Assembly: GCF_014681765.1 (NCBI RefSeq)
Contig: NZ_CP061498.1
Location: 682,001-746,000 of the forward strand
Reading direction: 5' to 3'
Source: Roseicitreum antarcticum
Lineage (GTDB): Bacteria > Pseudomonadota > Alphaproteobacteria > Rhodobacterales > Rhodobacteraceae
DNA: 64,000 nucleotides
Shown here: piece by piece, positions 55,685 to 64,000 of the stretch
How the letters are laid out: each line of letters starts with the position of its first letter
How positions within the stretch are numbered: position 1 is the first letter of the stretch
Program-made: the position numbers and the translations under genes
The notes under the pieces: generated by a model
Databases searched by the model: none
What the model was told of the DNA's origin: nothing
The model's input: only the letters and a program-made list of their open reading frames with translations

Positions 55685-58600
55685 ATGGGACTGCAAAATA
55701 TCAGCCTGAATGATCGCTTTGACCTGGAGAAATCGCCAGTTTTGCTTAATGGCACGCAGGCGCTGGTACGTTTGATGCTGGCCCAGGCCGCGCGCGACCG
55801 GATGGCAGGCCTGAACACGGCGGGTTTCGTGACCGGCTATCGCGGGTCGCCGCTGGGCGCGGTGGATTCGCAGATGAACCGCGCGCAAAAGCAACTGATG
55901 GCGGCGAATGTCCGCTTTCAGGAAGGTCTGAATGAGGACCTGGCCGCCACCGCATTGTGGGGCAGTCAGCAGGCTGAACTGCGCGGCGAGGGCAAGTATG
56001 ATGGCGTGTTCGGCATGTGGTACGGCAAGGGACCGGGGGTGGACCGTTCGGGCGATGTGATGCGCCATGCGAATATGGCGGGCACCTCACGCCATGGCGG
56101 CGTCTTGATGGCGATGGGCGACGACCATACCGGCGAATCCTCGACCACGCTGCACCAATCGGACTGGGCGCTGGTCGATGCCTATATGCCCATCGTGTCG
56201 CCCGCAGGCGTGCAGGAGATCTTCGATTTCGGGCTTTACGGCTACGCCTTGTCGCGCTTTGCCGGGGTCTGGGTCGGCCTGAAGACGATGAAGGACACCG
56301 TCGAGGCCACGTCGATCATCAATGGCGACCCGCACCGCCTGTCCTTCGTGACCCCTGATTTCAAGATGCCCGATGGTGGGCTGAACATCCGCCTGAACGA
56401 CCATTGGCTGCCGCAAGAAACCCGGATGATCGACTTCAAGCGTTTCGCCGCCGAGGCGTTTTCCAACGCCAACGGCATGGACCGCCGCGTCTGGGGCAAG
56501 CCGGGGGCGAAGATCGGCATGGTCGCTGCGGGCAAGAACTGGCTGGATCTGACGCAGGCGCTGACCCTCCTTGGCATTGACGCCGACCGGGCCGAGGCCC
56601 TTGGCATCTCTACCTACAAGATAGGCCAGACCTTCCCGCTGGACATGAACGGCTTTCACGACTGGGCCGAGGGGCTGGAGCTGATTATCGTCGTCGAGGA
56701 AAAGCGCAAGCTGATCGAAGTGCAGGTCAAGGAAGCGATCTTCGACGACCGGCGCGGCCGCCGCGTTTATGGCTGGCACAAGGGCGACACCTGGGAAAAC
56801 GGGCGGCGGCTGGAATTGTTCCCCACCCGCTACGCGCTTGACCCGATCATGATCGCTGAAAAGCTCGGGGAGATCTTGCTGGAGGAGGGCCGCAATGCCG
56901 ACCATATCCACGCAGGGCTGGCGCGACTGAACGAGGCCCGGCGCGCCGACAACGCCACCGACCACGCCAGCCGCCTGCCCTATTTCTGCGCAGGATGCCC
57001 GCATAACACCTCGACCAAGGTGCCGGATGGATCACGCGCCTATGCAGGTATTGGCTGCCACATCATGTCACTGTGGATGGACCGAGAGACCTCGGGCTTC
57101 ACCCACATGGGCGGCGAGGGTGCGAACTGGATCGGCGAGGCGCCGTTCTCCAACACGCCCCATGTGTTTCAAAACCTTGGCGATGGCACTTACAACCATT
57201 CCGGAAACCTCGCGATCCGCGCGGCATTGGCCGCGAACGTGAACATCACCTACAAGATCCTCTTCAACGATGCCGTCGCCATGACCGGCGGGCAGGCCAA
57301 TGAAGGAGGGTTGACTGCTGACAAGATTGCGCGTGAAATCAAGGCGATGGGCGTCGAACATATCGCGCTGGTCTATGACGACAAGGAAAAGCCCGACCTG
57401 TCGCTGTTCCCTGCCGGTGTCGAAAACCACCCGCGCGCCGAGCTGATGACCGTGCAGCAGAAGTTTCGCGAAATCAAGGGCGTATCAGCCATAATTTATG
57501 CGCAAACCTGCGCGGCCGAGAAACGCCGCCGCCGCAAGCGTGGCGAATTCCCCGACCCCGATCAGCGCGTCTTCATCAACACCGATGTTTGCGAAGGCTG
57601 TGGGGATTGCGGCGTACAATCGAACTGCGTCGCCGTGGTCCCGGTGGAGACCGAACTGGGCCGCAAACGCGCGATTGACCAGTCCAGCTGCAACAAGGAT
57701 TTCAGTTGTATCAATGGCTTCTGCCCGTCTTTTGTCACGCTTTCGGGCGCCAAAGTCCGCAAATCCGCAACGCAGGCGGTCGAACTCCCCGACATGCCCG
57801 CGCCTGCTCTGCCCGCGATAGACGGCACGCATAACATCGTGATCACCGGCGTCGGCGGCACCGGGGTGGTGACCGTGGGCGCGATATTGACCATGGCGGC
57901 GCATCTGGACGGGATCGGCGCGGGCATGATCGAGATGGCCGGGCTGGCACAAAAGGGTGGCGCGGTGCATATCCACTGCCGCTTGGCGAAAAAACCCGGC
58001 GATATCAGCGCGATCCGCGTCGCAACGGGGGAAGCGCATGCCGTCATCGGCGGCGATCTGGTCACCACGGCGGGCGCGAAGACCCTGGGCCTGATGACCG
58101 CAGGGCAGACCGGCGCGGTGGTCAATGCCGCCGAGATCATCACCGGCGACTTTACCCGCAACACCGAATTCCGCCTGCCCACCAACGACTTGCGCGGCGC
58201 GCTTGAGGCGCGTCTGGGCGACCGGCTGCGGCTGTTCGATTATTCGGAAATGGCACAAAAACTGCTGGGTGACAGCATCTTTTCCAACATGATGATCCTG
58301 GGTGCCGCCTGGCAAATGGGGCTGATCCCGCTGAGCCGCGACGCCATCTTGCGCGCCGTGGAACTGAACAAGGCTGCCATTGAAGGCAACAAGCGTGCGT
58401 TTGAGCTGGGCCGCTGGAGCGTGGCGCATCCCAAGGCCGCAGGCAAGGTCCTCACCGCAGAAGTGGTCGATAAGCCGCAGACTTTGCAGCAAAAAATCGA
58501 CTTCCGCGCCACGCACCTGACCGCTTATCAATCCGCCCGCCTGGCCCGCCGCTACCGCAAGCTGGTGGACAGCGTCAGCGACCCCGCGTTGCAGGAATCC

Positions 58601-59107
58601 GTGGCAAAAGGTTACCATAAGGTATTGGCCTACAAGGATGAATACGAGGTCGCGCGGCTGCATCTCGACACGTTGGAGAAGGCGCGCGCGACCTTTGACG
58701 GCGATCTGGATGTGACCTTCCACCTGGCCCCGCCGATCCTCAGCCGTACCGGCAGCGACGGGCGGCCCGTGAAGCGCCGCTTTGGTGCGTGGATGCTGCG
58801 TGGCTTCAAAGTGCTGGCACCGCTGAAACGCCTGCGCGGCACGCCGCTGGACGCCTTCGGCTACAGCGCCGAGCGCCGGATGGAGCGCGCCCTGATCGCG
58901 GAATATGAGCGCGACATGGCCGAAATCCTGCCCAAGGTCGCGCCCGCAACCCTGCCCACCGCCTTGGCACTGGCTGAACTGCCCTTGCAGATCCGAGGCT
59001 TTGGTCCGGTGAAGGCCGCCAATGCCGAGGCCGCCGCGAAACGGCGTGCGGAATTGCTGGCCGAATTCCGCGCCGGGGGGCCGAAGGTCGCCAAAGAAGC
59101 CGCATGA
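55685..59107 (+). CDS. Indolepyruvate ferredoxin oxidoreductase, fused alpha-beta
   Basis: A 1140-residue single-chain enzyme that oxidatively decarboxylates indolepyruvate and related aryl-pyruvates to acyl-CoA with ferredoxin. Order: an N-terminal pyruvate-ferredoxin-type domain (FVTGYRGSPLGAVD), then a TPP domain with YFCAGCPHNTSTKVP (about 432-446) and AGIGCHIM. A cysteine-rich [4Fe-4S] region follows (VCEGCGDCGVQSNC plus SSCNKDFSCINGFCPSF, about 634-690). The gamma-type domain has GVGGTGVVTVGAIL (about 722). The C-terminal 250 residues are the extra domain of long alphaproteobacterial IOR proteins. GGAGGTG precedes the start. Probably controlled by the divergent LysR gene. Confidence 0.92.
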   Translation: MGLQNISLNDRFDLEKSPVLLNGTQALVRLMLAQAARDRMAGLNTAGFVTGYRGSPLGAVDSQMNRAQKQLMAANVRFQEGLNEDLAATALWGSQQAELRGEGKYDGVFGMWYGKGPGVDRSGDVMRHANMAGTSRHGGVLMAMGDDHTGESSTTLHQSDWALVDAYMPIVSPAGVQEIFDFGLYGYALSRFAGVWVGLKTMKDTVEATSIINGDPHRLSFVTPDFKMPDGGLNIRLNDHWLPQETRMIDFKRFAAEAFSNANGMDRRVWGKPGAKIGMVAAGKNWLDLTQALTLLGIDADRAEALGISTYKIGQTFPLDMNGFHDWAEGLELIIVVEEKRKLIEVQVKEAIFDDRRGRRVYGWHKGDTWENGRRLELFPTRYALDPIMIAEKLGEILLEEGRNADHIHAGLARLNEARRADNATDHASRLPYFCAGCPHNTSTKVPDGSRAYAGIGCHIMSLWMDRETSGFTHMGGEGANWIGEAPFSNTPHVFQNLGDGTYNHSGNLAIRAALAANVNITYKILFNDAVAMTGGQANEGGLTADKIAREIKAMGVEHIALVYDDKEKPDLSLFPAGVENHPRAELMTVQQKFREIKGVSAIIYAQTCAAEKRRRRKRGEFPDPDQRVFINTDVCEGCGDCGVQSNCVAVVPVETELGRKRAIDQSSCNKDFSCINGFCPSFVTLSGAKVRKSATQAVELPDMPAPALPAIDGTHNIVITGVGGTGVVTVGAILTMAAHLDGIGAGMIEMAGLAQKGGAVHIHCRLAKKPGDISAIRVATGEAHAVIGGDLVTTAGAKTLGLMTAGQTGAVVNAAEIITGDFTRNTEFRLPTNDLRGALEARLGDRLRLFDYSEMAQKLLGDSIFSNMMILGAAWQMGLIPLSRDAILRAVELNKAAIEGNKRAFELGRWSVAHPKAAGKVLTAEVVDKPQTLQQKIDFRATHLTAYQSARLARRYRKLVDSVSDPALQESVAKGYHKVLAYKDEYEVARLHLDTLEKARATFDGDLDVTFHLAPPILSRTGSDGRPVKRRFGAWMLRGFKVLAPLKRLRGTPLDAFGYSAERRMERALIAEYERDMAEILPKVAPATLPTALALAELPLQIRGFGPVKAANAEAAAKRRAELLAEFRAGGPKVAKEAA

Positions 59108-59192
59108 GCCTGCCCGCAAAACAGCCCATGGATTTATCTCTGGGCTGGTCCTATGACTTGGGGTCAGTCGCAGGAAGCAAAGGCAGGCGCAA

Positions 59193-60005
59193 ATGGCAGT
59201 CGGAGTGTTTGATTCAGGTCTGGGCGGGCTGACGGTTCTGGGTGCGGTAACGCACCGGCTACCCGATGTGCCCTTCGTCTATCTGGGTGACAATGCGCAT
59301 GCGCCCTACGGCGTGCGGAATTCGGATGACATTTTTGACCTGACCTGCGCCGGGGTCGAAAGGTTGTGGGACGAAGGCTGCGATCTGGTCGTCCTGGCCT
59401 GCAACACCGCCAGCGCCGCCGCGCTGAAGCGCATGCAGGAAACCTGGGTGCCACGCAACAAGCGCGTGCTGGGCGTCTTCGTCCCGCTGATCGAGGCGCT
59501 GACCGAACGGCAATGGGGCGACAATTCCCCCCCGCGTGAGGTCGCGGTAAAGCATGTCGCGCTGTTTGCCACCCCCGCCACGGTGTCCAGCCGCGCATTC
59601 CAGCGCGAACTGGCGTTCCGCGCCATCGGCGTGGATGTCGAGGCACAGCCCTGCGGCGGTGTGGTCGATGCGATCGAACAGGGCGACATGATCCTGGCCG
59701 AAGCGCTGGTCCATTCCCATGTCGAGGCGCTGAAGCGCCGCATGCCGATGCCCGAGGCCGCCGTGCTGGGCTGCACGCATTATCCCCTGATGGAAGAGGC
59801 GTTCCGCACCGCCCTAGGTCCCGGCGTTGCGGTCTATTCGCAGCCCGAACTGGTGGCGGCCAGCCTGTCGGATTATCTGGCGCGGCGGCCCGAAATGGTC
59901 GGGCCGGGCGACCAGTCGAAATTTCTGACCACCGCCGACCCGGTGCGCGTCAGCCATAAGGCCACGCAATTCCTGCGCCGTCAGATCAGCTTTCAGTCGG
60001 CCTGA
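59193..60005 (+). CDS. murI: Glutamate racemase
   Basis: A 270-residue racemase that makes D-glutamate for peptidoglycan. [11 protein letters not shown] at residues 6-16, the two catalytic cysteines in [10 protein letters not shown] and LGCTHYPLM, and [11 protein letters not shown] are diagnostic. AAGGCAGG precedes the ATG. It lies 85 nt downstream of the oxidoreductase. Confidence 0.95.
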   Translation: MAVGVFDSGLGGLTVLGAVTHRLPDVPFVYLGDNAHAPYGVRNSDDIFDLTCAGVERLWDEGCDLVVLACNTASAAALKRMQETWVPRNKRVLGVFVPLIEALTERQWGDNSPPREVAVKHVALFATPATVSSRAFQRELAFRAIGVDVEAQPCGGVVDAIEQGDMILAEALVHSHVEALKRRMPMPEAAVLGCTHYPLMEEAFRTALGPGVAVYSQPELVAASLSDYLARRPEMVGPGDQSKFLTTADPVRVSHKATQFLRRQISFQSA

Positions 60006-60114
60006 GGAACGCGAGCCGGCGTCGCCGATCCTTCGTGGTCCCGCAACGCGCCCCCGCTGTCTTCGCATGTCTGCGCCGCGCAGGACGGGCGCACATTTTC
60101 ACGCGGCACGCGTT

Positions 60115-61347
60115 TTAACGCAGCCCGCCACCCAGCACCACCGGCGGCGCCACGGGCCGCCCGGTCAGCCGCCCGTGTTCCTGAATGGCGAAACGGTCGG
60201 TCATGCCCGCCACATAATCTGCCACGATCCGCGCCAGCGCGACCTCGTCCACCGCGTCCACCACATCTTGCTGCCATTCGGCGGGCAGAAGCGCGGGGTC
60301 GTTCATGAACAGCGGAAAGAGGTCATTCACCATCTGCGTCACCTCGGACCGCATGGCGATCACGCTGGGTGCGCGGTACATCCGGTCGAACAGGAACTGG
60401 CGGATCACCTTCAACTCGCGGAACAGCCGGTCGGAAAACCGGATGATCGTCACATCCAGGTCGCGAATTTCCTGCGCAGATTGCGGGGCCGAGGTCGAAA
60501 GCCGTGTGCCCGCGACATGCAGCACATCCTCGACCATGACGCCGAAGACCCGGCGCAGCGCCTCATGTCGACGCCGCATCACGTCGAGGTTGGGATAGAG
60601 CCGGTCCACCTGCGCAAACGCAGGGCCGGTGATCGGCAGCTCCATCAGATCCACCTCGGTGAACAAACCAGAGCGCAGGCCGTCATGCAGGTCATGATGG
60701 TTATAGGCCACGTCATCAGCAATCGCTGCGACCTGCGCCTCGGCGCTGGCGAAGCTGGACAGCTCCAGATCGTGGCGCGCGTTGTAATCAGCCAGCGCGA
60801 ATGCCAGCGGCCCCTTGCGCGGGGTGCCGTCAGGCCGCAGCAGCGGGCCGTTGTGCTTGGCCAGCCCTTCCAGCGTTTCCCATGTCAGGTTCAGCCCGTC
60901 GAATTCTGCATAGTGGCGTTCCAACGAGGTGACGATCCGCAAGGCCTGCGCATTGTGGTCGAACCCGCCGTAAGGCGCCATCAGCGCCTGCAAAGCGTCC
61001 TCGCCCGTGTGGCCGAACGGCGTGTGGCCCAGATCATGCGCCAGCGCGATCGCCTCGGCGAGGTCGGTGTTCAGCCCCAGCGCGCCGGCCAGTGTGCGGG
61101 CCACCTGCGCCACCTCGATGGAATGGGTCAGGCGGGTGCGGTAGTAATCACCCTCATGCTCGATGAACACCTGCGTCTTGTGCTTCAGCCGCCGGAAGGC
61201 CGAGGAATGGATGATCCGGTCGCGGTCGCGCTGAAACTCGGACCGGAAGGTGCTGACCGTTTCGCTATGAAGCCGCCCCCGCGACTGCGCCGCCTGCGCG
61301 GCATAGGGGGCCAGGCCGGAACCGGTGAACGCCAAAGGATGTGTCAT
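60115..61347 (-). CDS. dGTPase-like HD-domain triphosphohydrolase
   Basis: A 410-residue HD-superfamily enzyme, the dgt-like type common in alphaproteobacteria. It hydrolyses dNTPs to nucleosides and triphosphate. SETVSTFRSEFQRDRDRIIHSSAFRRLKHKTQVF is the N-terminal signature. Metal ligands are in RLTHSIEVAQ and ALAHDLGHTPFGHTGE, with DDVAYNHHDLHD further on. It converges on murI and is divergent from the erpA-like gene. Confidence 0.92.
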   Translation of the reverse strand: MTHPLAFTGSGLAPYAAQAAQSRGRLHSETVSTFRSEFQRDRDRIIHSSAFRRLKHKTQVFIEHEGDYYRTRLTHSIEVAQVARTLAGALGLNTDLAEAIALAHDLGHTPFGHTGEDALQALMAPYGGFDHNAQALRIVTSLERHYAEFDGLNLTWETLEGLAKHNGPLLRPDGTPRKGPLAFALADYNARHDLELSSFASAEAQVAAIADDVAYNHHDLHDGLRSGLFTEVDLMELPITGPAFAQVDRLYPNLDVMRRRHEALRRVFGVMVEDVLHVAGTRLSTSAPQSAQEIRDLDVTIIRFSDRLFRELKVIRQFLFDRMYRAPSVIAMRSEVTQMVNDLFPLFMNDPALLPAEWQQDVVDAVDEVALARIVADYVAGMTDRFAIQEHGRLTGRPVAPPVVLGGGLR

Positions 61348-61433
61348 ATGTTTCAGTGCCTTTACTTGTCGCAGAGGACATGGAGGGTTATATCTGGTTC
61401 AATACCAATCGGAAATGAGGAAACGGTGACATT

Positions 61434-61766
61434 ATGACCCTCACCCTGCCCCCGCGTGTGACAGACCGTGCTTTCGCGCGCCTGACCGAGATTGCCGCCG
61501 ATGCCGGCAATGCGGTTGCCTTGCGCGTGGGCGTCGATGGCGGCGGCTGTTCAGGCTTTCAATACGACATCCGGCTGGATGACCCGGCACCCGACGACAT
61601 GGTGCTGGAAAAGAACGGACAGCGCGTGGTGATCGACCAAGTCTCCCTGCCCTTCCTGGCGAATGCCGAGATCGACTTTTCCGAAGACCTGATCGGCGCG
61701 CGTTTCGTCATCAACAACCCCAACGCCAGCTCCAGCTGCGGCTGCGGGATCAGCTTCTCGATGTAA
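61434..61766 (+). CDS. erpA: HesB/IscA-type iron-sulfur cluster insertion protein
   Basis: A 110-residue A-type Fe-S carrier. The three cysteines are in GGGCSGFQY and the C-terminal SSSCGCGISFSM. Length and layout match ErpA/IscA; ErpA orthology is the best guess because no isc/suf genes are next to it. A hairpin follows the stop directly. Confidence 0.88.
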   Translation: MTLTLPPRVTDRAFARLTEIAADAGNAVALRVGVDGGGCSGFQYDIRLDDPAPDDMVLEKNGQRVVIDQVSLPFLANAEIDFSEDLIGARFVINNPNASSSCGCGISFSM

Positions 61767-61795
61767 GCCGGGCGTTCCCGTGGGACAAGCCCGGC
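61767..61795 (+). terminator. Hairpin directly after erpA-like gene
   Basis: GCCGGGC (61767-61773) pairs with GCCCGGC (61789-61795), with an inner TCCC-GT-GGGA stem. It begins right after the stop codon. No U tract. Confidence 0.5.
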
Positions 61796-61877
61796 GCCTG
61801 TGGGCGGCGCGTAGCACTTGTGTTCCGCTGCCCGTGCGATTGTTGGCATTCTTGCGCCGCAAGGCAGCGATGCGCGC

Positions 61878-63974
61878 TCACTCTCCCCGCAAGGTTGCGG
61901 ATACCGGGGCCAGTGCCACGTCCGATGCCCGCCCTTCCATCCGCCACGAGATGATCGCCTCCAGCGTTGGCGCATGGGCAGCACGGCCCATCACCACCAC
62001 ACGCCCGTCGCGCGCGGCCTCGAACACCGCGCGGTCCAGATAGCGGCGCAGAACGAAGGGATTTGGCGACTCGTCATCCAGATCGCGGAACACCCGCACC
62101 TGCGCGAGGCCTGCCGATTGCGCGACCTGCGCCGCCGCATTCAGCCCCCGGTCAAAAGTGATGAGGCCATGCCCGTCCTGCGCCAGCACCGGCACGATCA
62201 ACTGAGAAAGGTTGCGGTTGCCCTGAAACCCGGCGCGCGGCAGATCCATCACCGCCGTAGCCTGCGTCAGCGCACCAAGGTGGCTACCAAGCGTCACGTC
62301 GATATCCGCCGCCGTCGCGCGCGCCGGGATCGCTGTGGCAAGCGCCACGACTTCCTTACCGCCATCACGGTAGGCCTGCGCGATAGCATCCGCGTCAGGC
62401 AGCGTCGGATCAACCGCCATCGTCAGCGGGAACGGCAGATCGGCGATCAGGTCACGGATTGCGGCAGGCAGCCCATCATCCAGCAGCACGATGGCCATCA
62501 GCGGCAGTTGGTCCGGATTTTCAAACGGTATTGCGTAGCGCAGATAGGCAGGCAGGCTAAGATCGAAAGCGTCATCTGCCGGGGCTGCGCCAGCCCCTGC
62601 CACACTGCCTGAACCGCCTGCGCCTGCCGCCCCAGAGCCACCAAAGTCAGATGCGGGCGCGTCCTCGGTGATCGAGGGCAGCCGGTTCGTGCGCACCCCG
62701 TCAAACGGGGTAAAACCCGGCTGCGGCGGCAATGCCGCGCTATCGGATGCCGGGGCCGTGTCGGAAGGATTGTCTGCGGTGGGCGCATCTGTGACTTCGT
62801 CTGCCGGAGCTGGTTCTGCCGTACCCGTGTCCGGAAAGAAAATTCCTGTGGTAGCTGGGTTTGTTGTGTCGGCGGTAGTTGGCGCGGCGGGGGCATCGTC
62901 CGCAAGAACCTCGTCATTGGGGGCCTCGCCGGTCGGGGGTGGGCCCGCGTCGGTCTGGATGCCTGCAACCGGGGCGTCAGCGCCCACATTGTCCGTGCTC
63001 TGGCCAGCCGCATCCTGTTGCGGTGCTGCGGCGGCGTCAGGCAGGCTTTGGCCCACAAGGTCTTGGGCAGTGTCAGCAGCCTGTGATGGGTCAGGCGCAC
63101 CGCCTGCGGACCCCTCCGCTGCGCTTTCCTGCGGCGCCTCGGCGGGTTGCAGCGCGGGTGCTTCGGTATTTAGGGCGGGCAGATCCGGCGCGGTCAGACC
63201 GGGCTGCGGGATCGCCTGCGGCCCGCCACTATCAGCTATCTGCGGTCCCCCGATGCGGGACGCCGTTTCGGGGACGCCAATGCGGGGCGGCATATCGCCT
63301 TCAGGCGCAACCCCGCGTGCCCCCGCACCCGGATCGAAGGCGGGCGGGCTGGGCGGCGCGGCGCTTGCACCTTCTGCAGGCGCCGTTGCCTGCGGCTGCG
63401 GTTCAAGCGTAGCATCACCGGCACGATCCGAGGCGGAGATCCCGGCGCCCATGGACGCGGCTGAGGGGGTGTCCGGGGCCGCTAAATCGGGGGATGCAGT
63501 GGCATCAGCAGACGCCGGTCCGGCGTCCGATCCCGTCGCGCCGGTGCCGCCCCCTGCATCGGCAGGACCGGGCGCACCGCTGGGCGGCAAAATGCCCTGC
63601 AAGGTGAAGCCCGTTCGCGGATCGACAGAATCGCCCTGCGGCGCGGGCGCAGAATCCTGAGGGCCCGCGAGGTCGGCAGGTGTATCGGGCGCCACATCCG
63701 TCGTCGCCGCAGCATCCCGGTCGGGTGCGTCAGCGGCCCGTTCATCACGGCCCGGGGCATCAGAAGTGGAATTGCCCCCACCCTGCGTGGGCGAAAGCGC
63801 AATATCAGCGGGCCGCCCCATCTCAGGCCGCCCCATCTCAGGCCGCCCCATCTCAGGTCGCCCCGTCTCAGGCCGCCCCGTCTCAGGTCTGGGGGCCAGC
63901 ACGGCAAGCACCCCGAACCCCACAACGAAAGCAACTGCCCCCCACGCCAGACCGGATAAAAAACCCCTGCTCAC
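61878..63974 (-). CDS. Divergent polysaccharide deacetylase (YibQ-like) with long disordered region
   Basis: A 698-residue envelope protein. One membrane helix (residues 7-27) is followed by five RPE(T/M)G pentapeptide repeats (29-53). Then comes about 400 residues of Ala/Pro/Asp/Thr-rich low complexity, and a C-terminal divergent polysaccharide deacetylase domain of about 210 residues. That domain shows IVLLDDGLPAAIRDLI, PFPLTMAVDPTLPDADAIAQAYRDGGKEVV, LGSHLGALTQ and LITFDRGLN. Relatives act on cell-wall or surface glycans. The GTG start at 63974 is weakly supported, and the minus strand upstream stays open to the window edge, so the start could lie beyond it or overlap an upstream gene end. 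Confidence 0.82.
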   Translation of the reverse strand: MSRGFLSGLAWGAVAFVVGFGVLAVLAPRPETGRPETGRPEMGRPEMGRPEMGRPADIALSPTQGGGNSTSDAPGRDERAADAPDRDAAATTDVAPDTPADLAGPQDSAPAPQGDSVDPRTGFTLQGILPPSGAPGPADAGGGTGATGSDAGPASADATASPDLAAPDTPSAASMGAGISASDRAGDATLEPQPQATAPAEGASAAPPSPPAFDPGAGARGVAPEGDMPPRIGVPETASRIGGPQIADSGGPQAIPQPGLTAPDLPALNTEAPALQPAEAPQESAAEGSAGGAPDPSQAADTAQDLVGQSLPDAAAAPQQDAAGQSTDNVGADAPVAGIQTDAGPPPTGEAPNDEVLADDAPAAPTTADTTNPATTGIFFPDTGTAEPAPADEVTDAPTADNPSDTAPASDSAALPPQPGFTPFDGVRTNRLPSITEDAPASDFGGSGAAGAGGSGSVAGAGAAPADDAFDLSLPAYLRYAIPFENPDQLPLMAIVLLDDGLPAAIRDLIADLPFPLTMAVDPTLPDADAIAQAYRDGGKEVVALATAIPARATAADIDVTLGSHLGALTQATAVMDLPRAGFQGNRNLSQLIVPVLAQDGHGLITFDRGLNAAAQVAQSAGLAQVRVFRDLDDESPNPFVLRRYLDRAVFEAARDGRVVVMGRAAHAPTLEAIISWRMEGRASDVALAPVSATLRGE
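63816..63890. repeat. Five 15-nt tandem repeats encoding RPETG/RPEMG
   Basis: GGCCGCCCCATCTCA-type 15-mers in five copies, two with G for A giving Thr instead of Met. The frame is kept whatever the copy number. Confidence 0.9.
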
Positions 63975-64000
63975 ATTATGCTCCTGCTGCTGCTTGGGCA

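Noticed and set aside
57485-59119. 544-codon minus-strand frame opposite the indolepyruvate oxidoreductase
   Set aside because: The opposite strand has intact Fe-S and Rossmann motifs; the antisense frame is a GC artefact.
60067-61437. 456-codon plus-strand frame opposite the dgt-like gene
   Set aside because: The minus-strand HD-domain motifs are clear; the plus-strand product is unrecognisable.

Overview
The window is a dense, high-GC stretch of an alphaproteobacterial chromosome. Gene content and order point to the Rhodobacterales (Rhodobacter/Roseobacter relatives). The markers are the block dusB(nifR3)-ntrB-ntrC-ntrY-ntrX-trkA-trkH-hfq-hflX, an NtrC that lacks the GAFTGA loop as described for Rhodobacter capsulatus, a fused indolepyruvate ferredoxin oxidoreductase, a DUF2155 gene beside an NDUFA12-type complex I gene, and a BigR/SqrR-type sulfide module. 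I saw no tRNA, rRNA, insertion sequence, prophage or CRISPR array. About 55 protein genes and one candidate small RNA are supported.

Layout. 1-5.9 kb: RDD fragment, YbaK-type deacylase, glnE, septation protein A and a histone-deacetylase-like hydrolase. 6-8.4 kb: PAS_5 protein, gmk and a gamma-carbonic-anhydrase-like protein. 8.4-16.4 kb: SulP anion transporter, aminotransferase, SurA/PpiD-type chaperone, trpE and xth. 16.4-22.9 kb: SLAM-like beta-barrel, guaB, SLAC1/TehA-type transporter and a degenerate FadB-like protein. 23-25.4 kb: persulfide dioxygenase-like hydrolase, two YeeE/YedE membrane proteins and a DUF442 sulfurtransferase. 25.4-32.3 kb: orphan FliM-like protein, a symporter-fused histidine kinase with a repeat-bearing membrane protein and a lone receiver, and a ScfR-type regulator. 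32.5-38.1 kb: accB-accC, aat, DUF2155, NDUFA12, clpX and clpP. 38.3-51.6 kb: MarR/HpaR regulator, hflX-hfq, trkH-trkA, ntrX, ntrY, ntrC, ntrB and dusB. 51.8-54.1 kb: ispD-ispF-pgpA-cinA. 54.3-64 kb: candidate sRNA, LysR regulator, indolepyruvate oxidoreductase, murI, dgt-like, erpA-like and a divergent polysaccharide deacetylase.

How genes work together. The ntr block senses and transmits nitrogen status, and glnE at the other end of the window sets glutamine synthetase activity. The sulfide module (23-25.4 kb) should oxidise persulfide and move sulfur species. Its promoter carries a 20-nt operator-like element that recurs 14.5 kb away upstream of the SulP gene, with 17 of 20 bases identical. 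In both places it overlaps a -35 box that sits 16 nt from its -10 box, which predicts one regulon joining sulfide detoxification to anion (probably sulfate) transport.

The other unusual element is a roughly 70-nt candidate sRNA at 54.34-54.41 kb. It has its own promoter, a 5' hairpin, an exposed ACCUCCC anti-Shine-Dalgarno tract and a strong intrinsic terminator. All functional statements rest on reading motifs and gene order; no database search was possible.
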